A stretch of DNA of 64,000 bases from Cladorhizidae sp. MBARI D1340-BT2 (lineage: Eukaryota > Porifera > Demospongiae > Poecilosclerida > Cladorhizidae): contig JAQNBH010000007.1 in assembly GCA_028752905.1 (NCBI GenBank), positions 19,202,065 through 19,266,064 of the forward strand, read 5' to 3'. Under the pieces are notes generated by a model. That model was not told the DNA's origin, did not search any database, and was given only the letters and a program-made list of their open reading frames with translations. Position numbers and translations under genes: made by a program. The stretch's first letter is position 1. Every line of letters begins with the position of its first letter. This document shows positions 1 to 9,884 of the stretch, piece after piece.

Positions 1-2536
1 GGGCGTCATCGATGCACTTTGTTTTGCAAGTGACATGCGAGACAATGGCATCATACCGTGCCGTGTATGCATCCCCAGATGCGATGTACCCCTGTGGGGC
101 GGAACGGTAGCGATACCTGCCCCAAGTGGTGATAAAGGTGGTGTAGTGGCGGTCCGACTCTGTCAGGGCGACAGAGTGGTAGCCGTTCCAGGCATCGAAG
201 ATTGTCTTTTTGGTGTTACCTGGAACGGCCCGCGCCTGGTGGAAGGGTGACTGGCAGTGATGGGTCTCCCTGGTGGCGTGCTGGTTCAGTTGCTGGAAGT
301 TGATGGTCCTCCTCAGGGACCCGTTCTTCTTGGTGCAGATGACCATTCTATGGCACCAAGTGTCTGGGGTACCCAAGGGGACCTGTTCCAGCACGCCGAG
401 GCGAACGTCCCTGTCCAGGCCTGCCTTTACCTCATCTTGCCAGTTGATGGGGATGCTGATGGGCGTGTGGCAAGGTTTGGGAATGGCAGCAGGGTCGATA
501 CTGAGGGACAGGGGTGGTCCGGCCATCATTGGCAGGGGCTGGTGCTCGCACACATTGAACGCACTTGCTGCGTATGTCTGCAGCAAGTGGCGTTCAAGCA
601 GCCCCCGATTGGCCTCTGTGGCCGGGTATGGTAAGCTGGTAGGTCTGGGTGGTGGAGCGGCTCTCTTGGGGCATGAGCAGGGGCGGGCAGGTGTGGGTGC
701 CGGGTTTTGCTGGGGTATTCTTATGGGGATGCTCACTGGGGCATTCACTGGTTGAGGTCGGGGGATGCTCACTGGTGTGTGTGATACTCTGGTGTGTGTG
801 ACATTCGCTGGTACACTCACTGGTTGAGATGGTGGTGGGTTTCCGTGGGTCATCCGTACTGGGTCCCTGGTCTGGCCGCGTTCCGTGGTGGGTGGTGGTG
901 GGCTTGGTTGGGGTCCGGGGCGGGGTGTGTATGCCTGGTTTTGTGTGTCTACGACTGATTCTGACCTTGTCTGGTGTGCCTGGGGTTTGGTAGGCGAGCT
1001 GAGGGGGAATTCCAGGGGGATCATGTCGAGGTCTGCACATGTGGCCAGACTTAGATAGAGCTTCGTGGCTGACGGACTGAAATACACCATCTGGCGGGTC
1101 TCTGCACCTGATGGAATGCGGATTCTGATCAGGGCGGCTCCTTGAATGGGGAGGTTGGTTCCTGAGGCTGATTTCATCAGGAGGTTGACCGGGATGAGGT
1201 CATCAGGCGTGAGGTGGAGTTGATCCATCAGAGTGGGGCCGGCCAGGCAACTCTGGCACCCAGTGTCTGCCATGGCTATGGTCTGGACGTTGAGGGTCTC
1301 CTGGGGGAGGGTGTGGCCGTGTGCTCGGAAGTCCTCATATCTGGCAGATATGGTGACTGGGATGTTAGGTTGGGGTGGGGAGCGTCTCTGCGTCCACGTC
1401 TCGGAGGTTCTGTTCCAGGTTTGGTGCTGTAGGGTGCCTTCGTGCATCCCCAGGACTTGCTCGGAGATGCTAGATTCGTTTTCCGCTTGCTGCCAGCACA
1501 TGTGTGGGAGGTGGTGTTGTCTGCCGCATGCCGAGCATGTTGTGCCAAAGGCGGGGCAATGGATGCGTCGGTGGGCCGTCCTCTCTTGCTCTCCGTGTCC
1601 CTGCTGCCCACAGTAGGCACATACGCCTCGGTTGGTTGGGGGTCTGCTCTGTGGGGTGTTGCCTCTGGGTCGGATGTTTCTCGGTGCCAGGGTTGTGTTG
1701 GTTGACCTCTGTTGAGTTGGGGTGTGGCGGTGTCGAGGGGGGGTGCCTCTAGGCGGTTGAGGGTTTTGGCGTTGCAGCTTCTTATATGAGCTGGCAACGG
1801 CTGATGTGTCCTCGTCTTCGTAGTGGGAGATGGCGCTGGAGGAGGTCGGGGTTGAGATAGACAGGGCCGAACGCTTTCCTGCAGCCCGCACCTCGATGAA
1901 TTTGATGGTGTCCTCCACCGAGAGGTCCTGGTCCGGATGCTTAAGGAGATCCTCTTGGATCTCCGTATCCGCCAGGCCTATGCAGAGCTGGTCGGCCACT
2001 CGCTCCTCCCCCTGGTTTGTCATGCCGTCGCAGTTTGGGCACTTCTTAAGGAACCGGCAGACTTCGGCCTGTCCTCTGAGGCGTGCTGCGAAGGCGCGGA
2101 TGGGCTCTGTACGGTCCTGGGTCATTCGGGAGAGGGCTACCCTGGCCACCTTCGGGTTCTCTGATCTGACAGCTAGGGACTTGATGGCAGCGAGGAGTGC
2201 TTCCTCCGTCGACCCTTCGATGGGTAGAGGACCGATCGAGTTTCTCGTGACGTCACGCCTGAGTTTCGTGTCGCAACACTCCAGCAATTGTACTGGTATG
2301 TCTGCGCCAGACAGTTGGACGGCCTGAACATATGACCTCCAGCGTTGGAGGAAGTATATCCAGGCCTCTGTCGTCCCACCAGAGGAGACTTCCGGTCTTT
2401 TCACCGGGGCGGGTTTGGCTCTGGTGTTTCGGTGGATCAGGGCGTGGGTTGACAGGAGTACCGGGGCGGCAATGCCAGGGTCAGTGCCTTCGGCGATGGT
2501 ATATTCGCATCCTGGGAATGGGCAGTGGATGGCCAT
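1..2536 (-). CDS. gag-pol polyprotein of element A, partial (runs off the left edge)
   Basis: Reading the minus strand from an ATG at 2536, I find no stop codon down to position 2, giving 845 codons that continue past the window edge. Domains in order: an N-terminal C2H2-like finger (C5, C10, H31, H35); a capsid-like Gag region; two Cys/His knuckles (first starting C306-x2-C309, second a CX2CX4HX4C at C334, C337, H342, C347); an aspartic protease motif DTG at 424-426; a Pro/Thr/Ser-rich linker; then RT ending at the edge with C-I-D-D, the polymerase aspartates at 843-844. Protease and RT are in one frame with no shift, unlike element C. The ATG is the first in frame and directly precedes the finger. 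The family assignment is firm; activity is unknown. Confidence 0.85.
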   Translation of the reverse strand, partial: MAIHCPFPGCEYTIAEGTDPGIAAPVLLSTHALIHRNTRAKPAPVKRPEVSSGGTTEAWIYFLQRWRSYVQAVQLSGADIPVQLLECCDTKLRRDVTRNSIGPLPIEGSTEEALLAAIKSLAVRSENPKVARVALSRMTQDRTEPIRAFAARLRGQAEVCRFLKKCPNCDGMTNQGEERVADQLCIGLADTEIQEDLLKHPDQDLSVEDTIKFIEVRAAGKRSALSISTPTSSSAISHYEDEDTSAVASSYKKLQRQNPQPPRGTPPRHRHTPTQQRSTNTTLAPRNIRPRGNTPQSRPPTNRGVCAYCGQQGHGEQERTAHRRIHCPAFGTTCSACGRQHHLPHMCWQQAENESSISEQVLGMHEGTLQHQTWNRTSETWTQRRSPPQPNIPVTISARYEDFRAHGHTLPQETLNVQTIAMADTGCQSCLAGPTLMDQLHLTPDDLIPVNLLMKSASGTNLPIQGAALIRIRIPSGAETRQMVYFSPSATKLYLSLATCADLDMIPLEFPLSSPTKPQAHQTRSESVVDTQNQAYTPRPGPQPSPPPPTTERGQTRDPVRMTHGNPPPSQPVSVPANVTHTRVSHTPVSIPRPQPVNAPVSIPIRIPQQNPAPTPARPCSCPKRAAPPPRPTSLPYPATEANRGLLERHLLQTYAASAFNVCEHQPLPMMAGPPLSLSIDPAAIPKPCHTPISIPINWQDEVKAGLDRDVRLGVLEQVPLGTPDTWCHRMVICTKKNGSLRRTINFQQLNQHATRETHHCQSPFHQARAVPGNTKKTIFDAWNGYHSVALTESDRHYTTFITTWGRYRYRSAPQGYIASGDAYTARYDAIVSHVTCKTKCIDDA

Positions 2537-2619
2537 GATGTGGGTGGGCGTCAAATGGAGTATCACCCAGGAGTCTCCGATCGGTATGCACTCTTTGTAG
2601 GTGATCGCAGGAAGACTAC

Positions 2620-2840
2620 CAGATGCTATTCGGGCACTTGTCCATGCATAGAGGATAGTGCGTTACACATTTGATCATTGGATCAGCAAGGATATAAAGT
2701 AGCTTTCAATGAATAGCAATGCATGGACAAGTGACAGATGTGTGTGTGCGCATGCGTTAGGTAAGGGGGCGACATACGGGTAAGGGGTCGTACATAATAA
2801 TGTTAATACGCATAGATGTTTGTATATACTTCACTAGTAA
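2620..2840 (-). repeat. probable 5' LTR/leader of element A with 15-bp inverted repeat
   Basis: This lies where the 5' LTR of element A should be. It shares short blocks with the 195-bp LTR of element C, such as a GCGCATGCG-like stretch followed by AGGTAAGGG. It also has a perfect 15-bp inverted repeat, CACTTGTCCATGCAT at 2635-2649 and its complement at 2719-2733. The exact LTR ends cannot be set because the partner LTR is outside the window. Confidence 0.45.
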
Positions 2841-4085
2841 GTTCTTGACAAATCATAATAATATTATACATGTATATATCAGGGATGCAGTAGTGTGACC
2901 TAAGCACGTCTGAAGTGAAAAGGCAGTGTATATAGTCAAGATGCAGAAAAAAAATGCACGTCTGTTACCAAGTCCTGTAGCTGATCTTCTGCTGTTTTTT
3001 TGGTGGAGTTCTCCTATGCAACTGTTACTATATAAAACCGTGTGGATACAAGAATGTGCCAGTCAACAATAGTAGCTACGAAGTATGGTATAAATATTTA
3101 TGCGATATTTGTATATGTAATGGACAACATGGTGTACATAGATAGGTACAGTCAATAGCAATAAGATGTTGCATGCAGTGATTTCTGTAGTATACCACAC
3201 CAATAAAAAGTTTAAAACTGTTTTAAAAAACCTTGGAGACTCAAAAGCTCTCTTTCAATTCTCCACTGCTCAGCAGAAACAACAACAAAACAAAACAAAC
3301 AAACAAGAAACAAGTCAACTTGACTGTCATAAAGGAATGGAAACAAGACTAGACCCATCTACACCATAACCAGCTAGCTAGATGACCCTTTCCCCCTACC
3401 AAATCTATTTTAGTAATCGGTGTATATCAGGGGTTCCTAACCTGGAGGGCTGGAATGTTTGGGGAAGTGGTAAGTTGAGTGGATGTATATACATAAACTC
3501 CAAGGGGGAAATCCGATGTTCATTTTTCACTTTTAAAAGTACAAAATAACATCCCAGAATGTGTAATTGAGAATGCTCCTGGGCATTACTCTTTCTGAAT
3601 GTGTGACCTAATGGTGAGGGTATTTTTGGTTTTAATTTTCATAATTATTACACTACAAACATGAACTTCATTCTGGAGAGAGAGTCCATGAAGTTTATTC
3701 TCAAAGGGGGCCATGCCCCTGAACCGGTTAAAAATCCATTTTTGTTGGTTGTGGTATATATAGACGAGTATATTATATTCCATCATGTTTTGACAGCAAT
3801 TATAATACTATGTGAAGTGAGTTCTACTTCATTTCTGCACTGTGCTAACTTGCTATAATTATAATAACTGGTGCAACTAACTATACCTAATGGCATGTAT
3901 TTTGGTTCAGCATTGTGTGCAGTAACAAGTACATGCACTTTTATTTCTCAATTCCATGGTTCCATTATTTTTCTTCGGTATTGTAGTTATGAGGTACTTC
4001 TATCATTGCCTTATAATTATAATTATACTAGTAACAACATTTATGTATGTATGTGACGTGCTGATAGTGGTACTCACAACATAAT
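2841..4085. other. non-coding, AT-rich
   Basis: No convincing gene. The stretch near 3180-3420 resembles, in part, sequence near 46870-46990 and arms of the foldback family at 35466-35690, so it is likely relic mobile-element DNA. Confidence 0.5.
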
Positions 4086-4089
4086 CACA

Positions 4090-4790
4090 GCATCATAATG
4101 ACATTTCTAGCCCCTGGTCAAACTACTGGCACTGGCCATAACAACTACTGCCCTTGTCCTAACCTTAGCTACTGCCTCTATCCTAGCTACTGCCTGGTCC
4201 TAACTTTAGGATCCTAATCCTAGCTACTACCCTGGCCAAAACCCTAGCTACTGTCCTGATCCTAACCTTAGCTACTGCCCTGGTCCTAACTTTAGCTACT
4301 TCCCTGGCCATAACCCTACCCACTGCTCTGGTCCTAACCATAGCCACCGCCCTGGCCCTAACCCTAGCTACTGTCCTGTTGCCCTCACCCTAGCCACTGT
4401 CCCTAACCTTAGTTACTGCCTGTCCCTAACCCTGGCTACTGTCTTGGCTCTAGCCCTTCCCTAGCCATAGCCCTAATCACTGCCCTGCCTTAACCCTATA
4501 ACCCTGGTCCAAATCCTAACTACTGCCATGGTCCTAACCTAGCTACTGCCATGGTCCTAACCCTAGCTACTGTCATGGTCCTAACCCTAGCTACTGCCAC
4601 GGTCCTAACCCTAGCTACTGCCACGGTCCTAACCCTAGCTACTGCCATGGTCCTAACCCTAGCTACTGCCATAGTCCTAACCCTAGCTACTGCCATGTTC
4701 TTAACCCTAGCTACTGCCATGGTCCTAACCCTAGCTACTGCCATGGTCCTAACCCTAGCTATATACTGCCATGGTCCAAATTCGGGGCGT
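4090..4790. repeat. 24-bp minisatellite with CCTAACCCTAG core
   Basis: From about 4500 to 4780 there are roughly a dozen near-perfect copies of a 24-bp unit built around CCTAACCCTAGCTACTGCC. From 4090 to 4500 the same words recur in degenerate form. The CCTAACCC part resembles telomeric CCCTAA units but the spacing is not telomeric. The ORFs on both strands here are artefacts of a unit length divisible by three. Confidence 0.9.
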
Positions 4791-4879
4791 TTACCTATGT
4801 TTTTTCTTCTTTTTTTAAAAACGAGAACCTTTGGTCCAGGGAGTTAGTCGATGGCTAAAATCAGGTCTTCATTAGCCAC

Positions 4880-5496
4880 TGTCGTCGTAAGCAACCTTCC
4901 TTGACACAGAGGTTCTAACTGTGCAAGCGATCCTTGCCACGTACGCCGTCGTAAGTATTTGCCCCCAGTCAACCTACTGAGCCACACAATACAAACCAAA
5001 CTCAGCCCTCCCTTCTGGAGCGACTGGATACCCAAGTAACAGATATTAGTTACTTAAATGAATAACAATATTTCAGGTATTCATAGTGAGATACAAACAT
5101 CCAATAATTAAACAAGCTGATAGAATACCAGTGTCTCTGAGTATTCCTATCTTAAAGTAGCAGTAGTTCAATGGAGTTCAGGTTCGCAGTATCTAATCTT
5201 AGCTAGCACACATCATTCCTTTTATACTAACAGAAAAACATCATATCACTAAATATTCTATCTCCTAAAATGACCCTATATGGTCTTGTCCGAGAGCTGC
5301 TCTGATGTGAAGTCATCAGATATACGGTAGTTAGTCGGTTTAGTTGGTTGTGATGTTGACCCAACAATATCTGCTGAGCTCGTATCTTCCCCTGTTTGAT
5401 CTGGGCTATACCTAGGTTCTCTGTCTCTCTTGCTCATGTTGTTCAGGGGTGAGTGCAAAGGTGTGTTCTCAGTCAGGGTGGTCGATTTCCCTGACA
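4880..5496 (-). repeat. 3' LTR of element B
   Basis: 617 bp, TG...CA ends, matching 10478-11094 at all but one position seen. It contains the last 73 or so codons of the element's ORF (5276-5496). Confidence 0.95.
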
Positions 5497-8400
5497 CTCC
5501 CCCTTCCTCGGCTCGTGACCCGTCACGACTAAGTGCATCAGCATTCCCGTTGGCTGATCCCGCTCGGTGGCGAATAATGAAATAAAAATCCTGGAGGGCC
5601 AAAGCCCACCTTGACAATCGTCCGTGGCTATCCTTGAGGTTGGCCAGGTGTGCTAGGGGGTTATGGTTGGTCTCGATGATGAAGTGACGACCCTCTAGAT
5701 ACACCCGGAAGTGACGAATCCCGTCCACAATGGCCAACGCCTCTCTTTCAATCGTGGAGTAGTTCTGCTCACGTGGCAGCAACTTCCTGGAACCATACCC
5801 CACCGGATGTTCATTTCCCTGCTCATCTTTCTGGCTCAACACATAGCCCAGGCCTACAGCTGATGCATCCGTCTGTAGGATAAATACACTTTCCCAATTG
5901 GGTGACAACAATACAGGGTGATTACTCAGGGAAGCTTTCAGCTGGGTGAAAGCTTGGTCACATTGACTATTCCAATTTATTTTATTTGACATTGCTTTCT
6001 TAGTTAGGTTGGTTAGGGGAGCAGCTATTTCGGAGAAATTGGGGATAAATCTCCGATAATAACCGGCTAACCCTAGAAAGGCTCTCATATTCTTCTTTGT
6101 TCTGGGTTGAGTGTAGGTGGATATAGCCTCCACCTTACACTCCATAGGCTTCACACGGCCCCGCCCTACCTCATGTCCTAGGTAGGTACAATCACTTCTG
6201 CCAAACTGGCACTTCTCCAATTTAATTCTTAACCCTGTTCTTCGTAAACGTTCTAGCACTATCTTGATGTGCTTGATATGCTCTTCCCAAGTGTGACTAA
6301 AGATGACAATGTCATCAAGGTAGGCAGCTGTAAACTCTGCCAAACCCTCAAGCACATGGTCCATCAATCTTTGAAACGTTGAGGGGGCTGACACCAAACC
6401 AAAGGGCATTGCCGTGAACTGATATTTACCATAGGGAGTAATGAAGGCGGTCTTTTCCCTACTACTCCCTTCCACTGGCACCTGGTAATACCCCTTGGTG
6501 AGGTCCAAGGTGGTAAGGTACTCAGCACCCCCCAAGTTATCAATTAGCTCCTCGATATGAGGTAAAGGGTAAGGATCTTTTATCGTAACATTATTCAGTT
6601 TCCTGAAGTCAATACACATTCTTCTTGTGCCATCCTTTTTGGGCACAAGAACAATTGGGGCTGCCCAAGGACTGTGACTTGGCTCAATAATTCCTTGATG
6701 TAACAGTAATCTTATTTCCTCCTCTAAATATTCCTTCGAGGCTTGAGCTAGCCTATAGGCTGGTAACCGAATGGGTGGAGCATCTCCCGTGGGGATCACA
6801 TGCTCCACCAATTGTGTTCTGCCTGGTACGTCATTGATGACGTCTGAGAATTCTTTCTGTACATCTGCTATCTGTGCAGACTGGGATAAGGACAGAACTA
6901 CTTTTTGTTCTTCCTGCTGGGTGGGGTTAGATCTTTCTTCCCCAAAGAAAACCGCCGCTGAAGGCGCATGCCACTCCTTGAGGGCGTTTATGTGGAAGGT
7001 TTTGAGGGGCTTACCCACCTTTCCTACATCGATCTGATATATGACCTCTGTCACTTTTTTTCTCACTTCGAATGGTCCTTGCCATTCATTTAGGAGTTTG
7101 TCTTGTTTCCTGGGGCGGAAAGCCAAAACAAAGTCCCCTACTTCCAACGTTCTTTGTACTGCCTTCTTATCATACTGTTCTTTGTATTTAACTTTGTTTT
7201 TGCGCTCGTTCTCCTGAGCTAGGTCATTCACTATCTCCAGGTTTGCTTTTAAGGTCTGTACAAACTCAGGCAGATCTACAACACTCTCTTCTTCTTTCTC
7301 TTGCCAATACCTCACTAGCTGGTCTAGGGGCATTCTCATCTCTCTCCCAAACAGTATCTCATATGGGGAAAACCCTGTGGTCCTATGAGGGGTTCCTCTG
7401 TAGGCCCACAATATGTAGGGGAGGCACTTGTCCCATTCAACATTCATATTCTGGGTTAGCTTTCTCAGCAATCTTTTTAGTGTGGAGTTGAACCGCTCCA
7501 CCATACCATCCGTTTGGGGGTGATATGGGGAGGTTCGTATCCTTTTGATGCCTGTGAGGCGACATAGCTGGTTCATCACTTTGGAAGTGAAATTTGAGCC
7601 ATTATCAGTCAATAATTCCTCTGGTAGGCCTACTCTGGCTATCAACTCTACCAGACACTCTGCTACAGTTTCTGCAGTGGCATTTCTTAATGGGAAAGCT
7701 TCGGGCCATCTTGTACAGTAATCCATGATCACTAGTACGAATTTATTTCCTCCCTTAGTTCTTTTTAGGGGCCCAAAAACGTCCATTGCAATTCTGGCGA
7801 ATGGCTTGCCTATGATGGGAAGGGGCTGGAGGGGACTTCTGGCTGCTATGGCAGGGCTAGCTTTCTGGCAGATTGGACAGGACTGGCACAAGGCCTGGAC
7901 ATCACTGTCTCTGCCGAAGTGGCCTGCCACTACGGAAGAGTGAGCCAATCTCAACACTTTGACTCTTGCTGCCTGGCGGACTATGATCAAATTCTTCCCC
8001 CCCTCTCGATAGGGTTTCCTCATCATAAGGCCTTTCTCCATAAAGTACTCACTGTTGCCCTTCTCACTAAGTATTGTACTCCTTATCTTACTTAAGGTCG
8101 GGTCCTGTTGTTGGTGTAGCCGTAGCTCTTCAGGAGAGATAAAATCCAGCTCTCCTGGCTTCTCTGGAGCGAGGTCTTCCACGTCCTTTTTGACTGGTTC
8201 CTCCTCTTCTGTTTCAGTCTCCACCTCACTCCCACTGTCACTGTCACTGGACGTCAGCGGTTGGACGACGGGCTCATCCTGTTGTTGCTGCTGTTTGTCA
8301 ACTTGCTCCTGCTGAGCCTGAATCTTCCTTTGAGCCCTCGTCTCGGTGACTAGTCCCAGCTCGGTGACAGTGGAGGTGGGTGGAGCTGCTGTCTCCTTCC

Positions 8401-9853
8401 TGGCGGTGTCCAGGGCTTCTCTCAGGTATTTCCTGAAGTGGGGGATGTCCTGACCCATCAACATGTCACATGACAAATGCTCAGACACCCCCACTACCAT
8501 CAATTCTTCTTTCCCTTCTTCCAACTTCACCTGTACTCTTGCGGCCGGGAACTGGGCTTTCGCCGAGCTGGCCGTCTTATAGTCAATCTTCCATGGAAGA
8601 TAGTCACTAGGGTTCACACACCTTGGGTGTACAATGCTCTTGGTACACCCTGTATCCAATAATGCATTCACTGAGGTGCCATTAATGGCCACCTCTCTCA
8701 TCCACTCAGGCAAGTTTTCTCTCTGGGTCAGGGCACAATTTCCCCTCTCTATCTTCACTCTGCAATCTCTCTGCATGTGGCCCTTCTTGCCACACCTAAA
8801 GCAATCTACGCTTCTAGGGTCTCTGGTTTGAGGTGCCTGCTCGCTACCTCTCTGAGGAGTATACCTACTGGGGTAAGTACTACTCTGGTTACCCGGTTGT
8901 CTGTTGGTTGGGTCAAACCTTGGGTAGTTCTGGGGACGCCCACTCTCTCGCGGCTCCCTGTTGAACTCTCTGGGATGGCTAGTCTCCCTGGGAGGCACTG
9001 TTCCTCTCCCTCTCTGATCAGGTCTGTGGGCCATCTCTCGGTCTCTGTCGCCCCGAGCGATGCCCAGATGTCTGATGACTGCTTCCTTGAGCTCTTCATA
9101 GCTCTCAGGATTGATCTGCCTCATCCTGCCCTCCAACCATCTTGGCAGTTTCTGGAGGGTTAGCTCAAACAAAATAAGGTCATGGACTGGCTTACCTTCA
9201 GCCTCAATCCATCTTCCAAATGTCTGCTTTCTCTCTCGGAACCATACTTCTGGTTCTGCTGTGTTGAAGGCGGAGTCAAAGATCTTCCTCCGATATGATT
9301 CTGCAGTGACTTGGTATGTTGCTCTTAATGTATTGCATACATACCCAAAATCTTCTTGTTCTTCTGCTGTCAAGGATGCAACAGCTAACATCCCTTGACC
9401 ACTCAACACGCTCCGCAGACATACACACCACCTATCTTCAGGCCATGCATTCGCTCGCGCTACAACTTTAAATAGGTCCAAATAGGCACCCATGTCATCT
9501 GTACCTTCCACAAACTTCTGTAGTTTCAGTTGGGGTGGTGGAGGGTCTCTCGTTCTGTTCAGTCTCAGCACCATCTGAGCCATGAGTTCGTCCTGGCGTT
9601 CTTGCCGTTCTCGTTGTCTCTCTCTTTCTTCTGCCTCAAACTGGGCTCTTGTCTCTTCCCTTCGTGCCTTGCTCTCCTCAGCCTGGATGAAGTGTTCCAT
9701 CAGCATAGTTCTGGTTAGATGGGGTTCTTCATGAGGTTCTTCCTGAGGTTCCATTGGTTCCCTCTGTCTCTCGTCCACCAGGTCTCCAGGTGTCTGGAAG
9801 AGACTCCCACTTCGTAATTGCCTGTCTTCTCCAGCTCGTCCTGTTCTCGACAT
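5276..9853 (-). CDS. Gag-PR-IN-RT-RH polyprotein of element B (Gmr1-like)
   Basis: 1525 residues in one frame. In order: a charged coiled-coil-like N-terminus (about 30-100); a capsid region whose C-terminal part (about 176-265) looks like a SCAN domain; a zinc knuckle CX2CX4HX4C at 351-364; protease DTG at 400-402; an acidic/Gln linker (505-565); integrase with D690, D750 and E786 (spacing 59 and 35); RT with YLDD at 1178-1181; RNase H with TDAS near 1328-1331. Integrase precedes RT, so this is not a standard gypsy order. Oddities: the integrase zinc finger has only 13 residues between H645 and C659, where the family has over 20; RNase H has T-N-H at about 1395-1397 where T-D-H is usual; the C-terminus reads through the polypurine tract into the LTR. 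The start ATG at 9853 follows a leader of about 600 bp. Confidence 0.93.
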   Translation of the reverse strand: MSRTGRAGEDRQLRSGSLFQTPGDLVDERQREPMEPQEEPHEEPHLTRTMLMEHFIQAEESKARREETRAQFEAEERERQRERQERQDELMAQMVLRLNRTRDPPPPQLKLQKFVEGTDDMGAYLDLFKVVARANAWPEDRWCVCLRSVLSGQGMLAVASLTAEEQEDFGYVCNTLRATYQVTAESYRRKIFDSAFNTAEPEVWFRERKQTFGRWIEAEGKPVHDLILFELTLQKLPRWLEGRMRQINPESYEELKEAVIRHLGIARGDRDREMAHRPDQRGRGTVPPRETSHPREFNREPRESGRPQNYPRFDPTNRQPGNQSSTYPSRYTPQRGSEQAPQTRDPRSVDCFRCGKKGHMQRDCRVKIERGNCALTQRENLPEWMREVAINGTSVNALLDTGCTKSIVHPRCVNPSDYLPWKIDYKTASSAKAQFPAARVQVKLEEGKEELMVVGVSEHLSCDMLMGQDIPHFRKYLREALDTARKETAAPPTSTVTELGLVTETRAQRKIQAQQEQVDKQQQQQDEPVVQPLTSSDSDSGSEVETETEEEEPVKKDVEDLAPEKPGELDFISPEELRLHQQQDPTLSKIRSTILSEKGNSEYFMEKGLMMRKPYREGGKNLIIVRQAARVKVLRLAHSSVVAGHFGRDSDVQALCQSCPICQKASPAIAARSPLQPLPIIGKPFARIAMDVFGPLKRTKGGNKFVLVIMDYCTRWPEAFPLRNATAETVAECLVELIARVGLPEELLTDNGSNFTSKVMNQLCRLTGIKRIRTSPYHPQTDGMVERFNSTLKRLLRKLTQNMNVEWDKCLPYILWAYRGTPHRTTGFSPYEILFGREMRMPLDQLVRYWQEKEEESVVDLPEFVQTLKANLEIVNDLAQENERKNKVKYKEQYDKKAVQRTLEVGDFVLAFRPRKQDKLLNEWQGPFEVRKKVTEVIYQIDVGKVGKPLKTFHINALKEWHAPSAAVFFGEERSNPTQQEEQKVVLSLSQSAQIADVQKEFSDVINDVPGRTQLVEHVIPTGDAPPIRLPAYRLAQASKEYLEEEIRLLLHQGIIEPSHSPWAAPIVLVPKKDGTRRMCIDFRKLNNVTIKDPYPLPHIEELIDNLGGAEYLTTLDLTKGYYQVPVEGSSREKTAFITPYGKYQFTAMPFGLVSAPSTFQRLMDHVLEGLAEFTAAYLDDIVIFSHTWEEHIKHIKIVLERLRRTGLRIKLEKCQFGRSDCTYLGHEVGRGRVKPMECKVEAISTYTQPRTKKNMRAFLGLAGYYRRFIPNFSEIAAPLTNLTKKAMSNKINWNSQCDQAFTQLKASLSNHPVLLSPNWESVFILQTDASAVGLGYVLSQKDEQGNEHPVGYGSRKLLPREQNYSTIEREALAIVDGIRHFRVYLEGRHFIIETNHNPLAHLANLKDSHGRLSRWALALQDFYFIIRHRAGSANGNADALSRDGSRAEEGGVSGKSTTLTENTPLHSPLNNMSKRDREPRYSPDQTGEDTSSADIVGSTSQPTKPTNYRISDDFTSEQLSDKTI
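5497..5513 (-). other. polypurine tract of element B
   Basis: On the minus strand a GAGGAAGGGGGAG run directly abuts the 3' LTR. This is the expected plus-strand priming site for reverse transcription. It lies inside the ORF and is translated. Confidence 0.85.
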
Positions 9854-9884
9854 TCCTACTGTATTGGAAAAAAGTTATTTCCGC

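Larger units (their letters stand above)
1..2840 (-). mobile_element. LTR retrotransposon A (Ty3/gypsy type), 5' part, cut by window edge
   Basis: A minus-strand element related to element C at 58308-63763. The two align over the gag, protease and early RT coding regions (for example the IDD box at the left edge and the protease DTG box), but are clearly diverged. Only the 5' half is inside the window: a probable 5' LTR/leader at about 2620-2840, then gag-pol reading leftwards. The rest of RT, RNase H, integrase and the 3' LTR lie beyond position 1. The coding frame is still fully open, so this is probably not an old copy. Confidence 0.85.
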
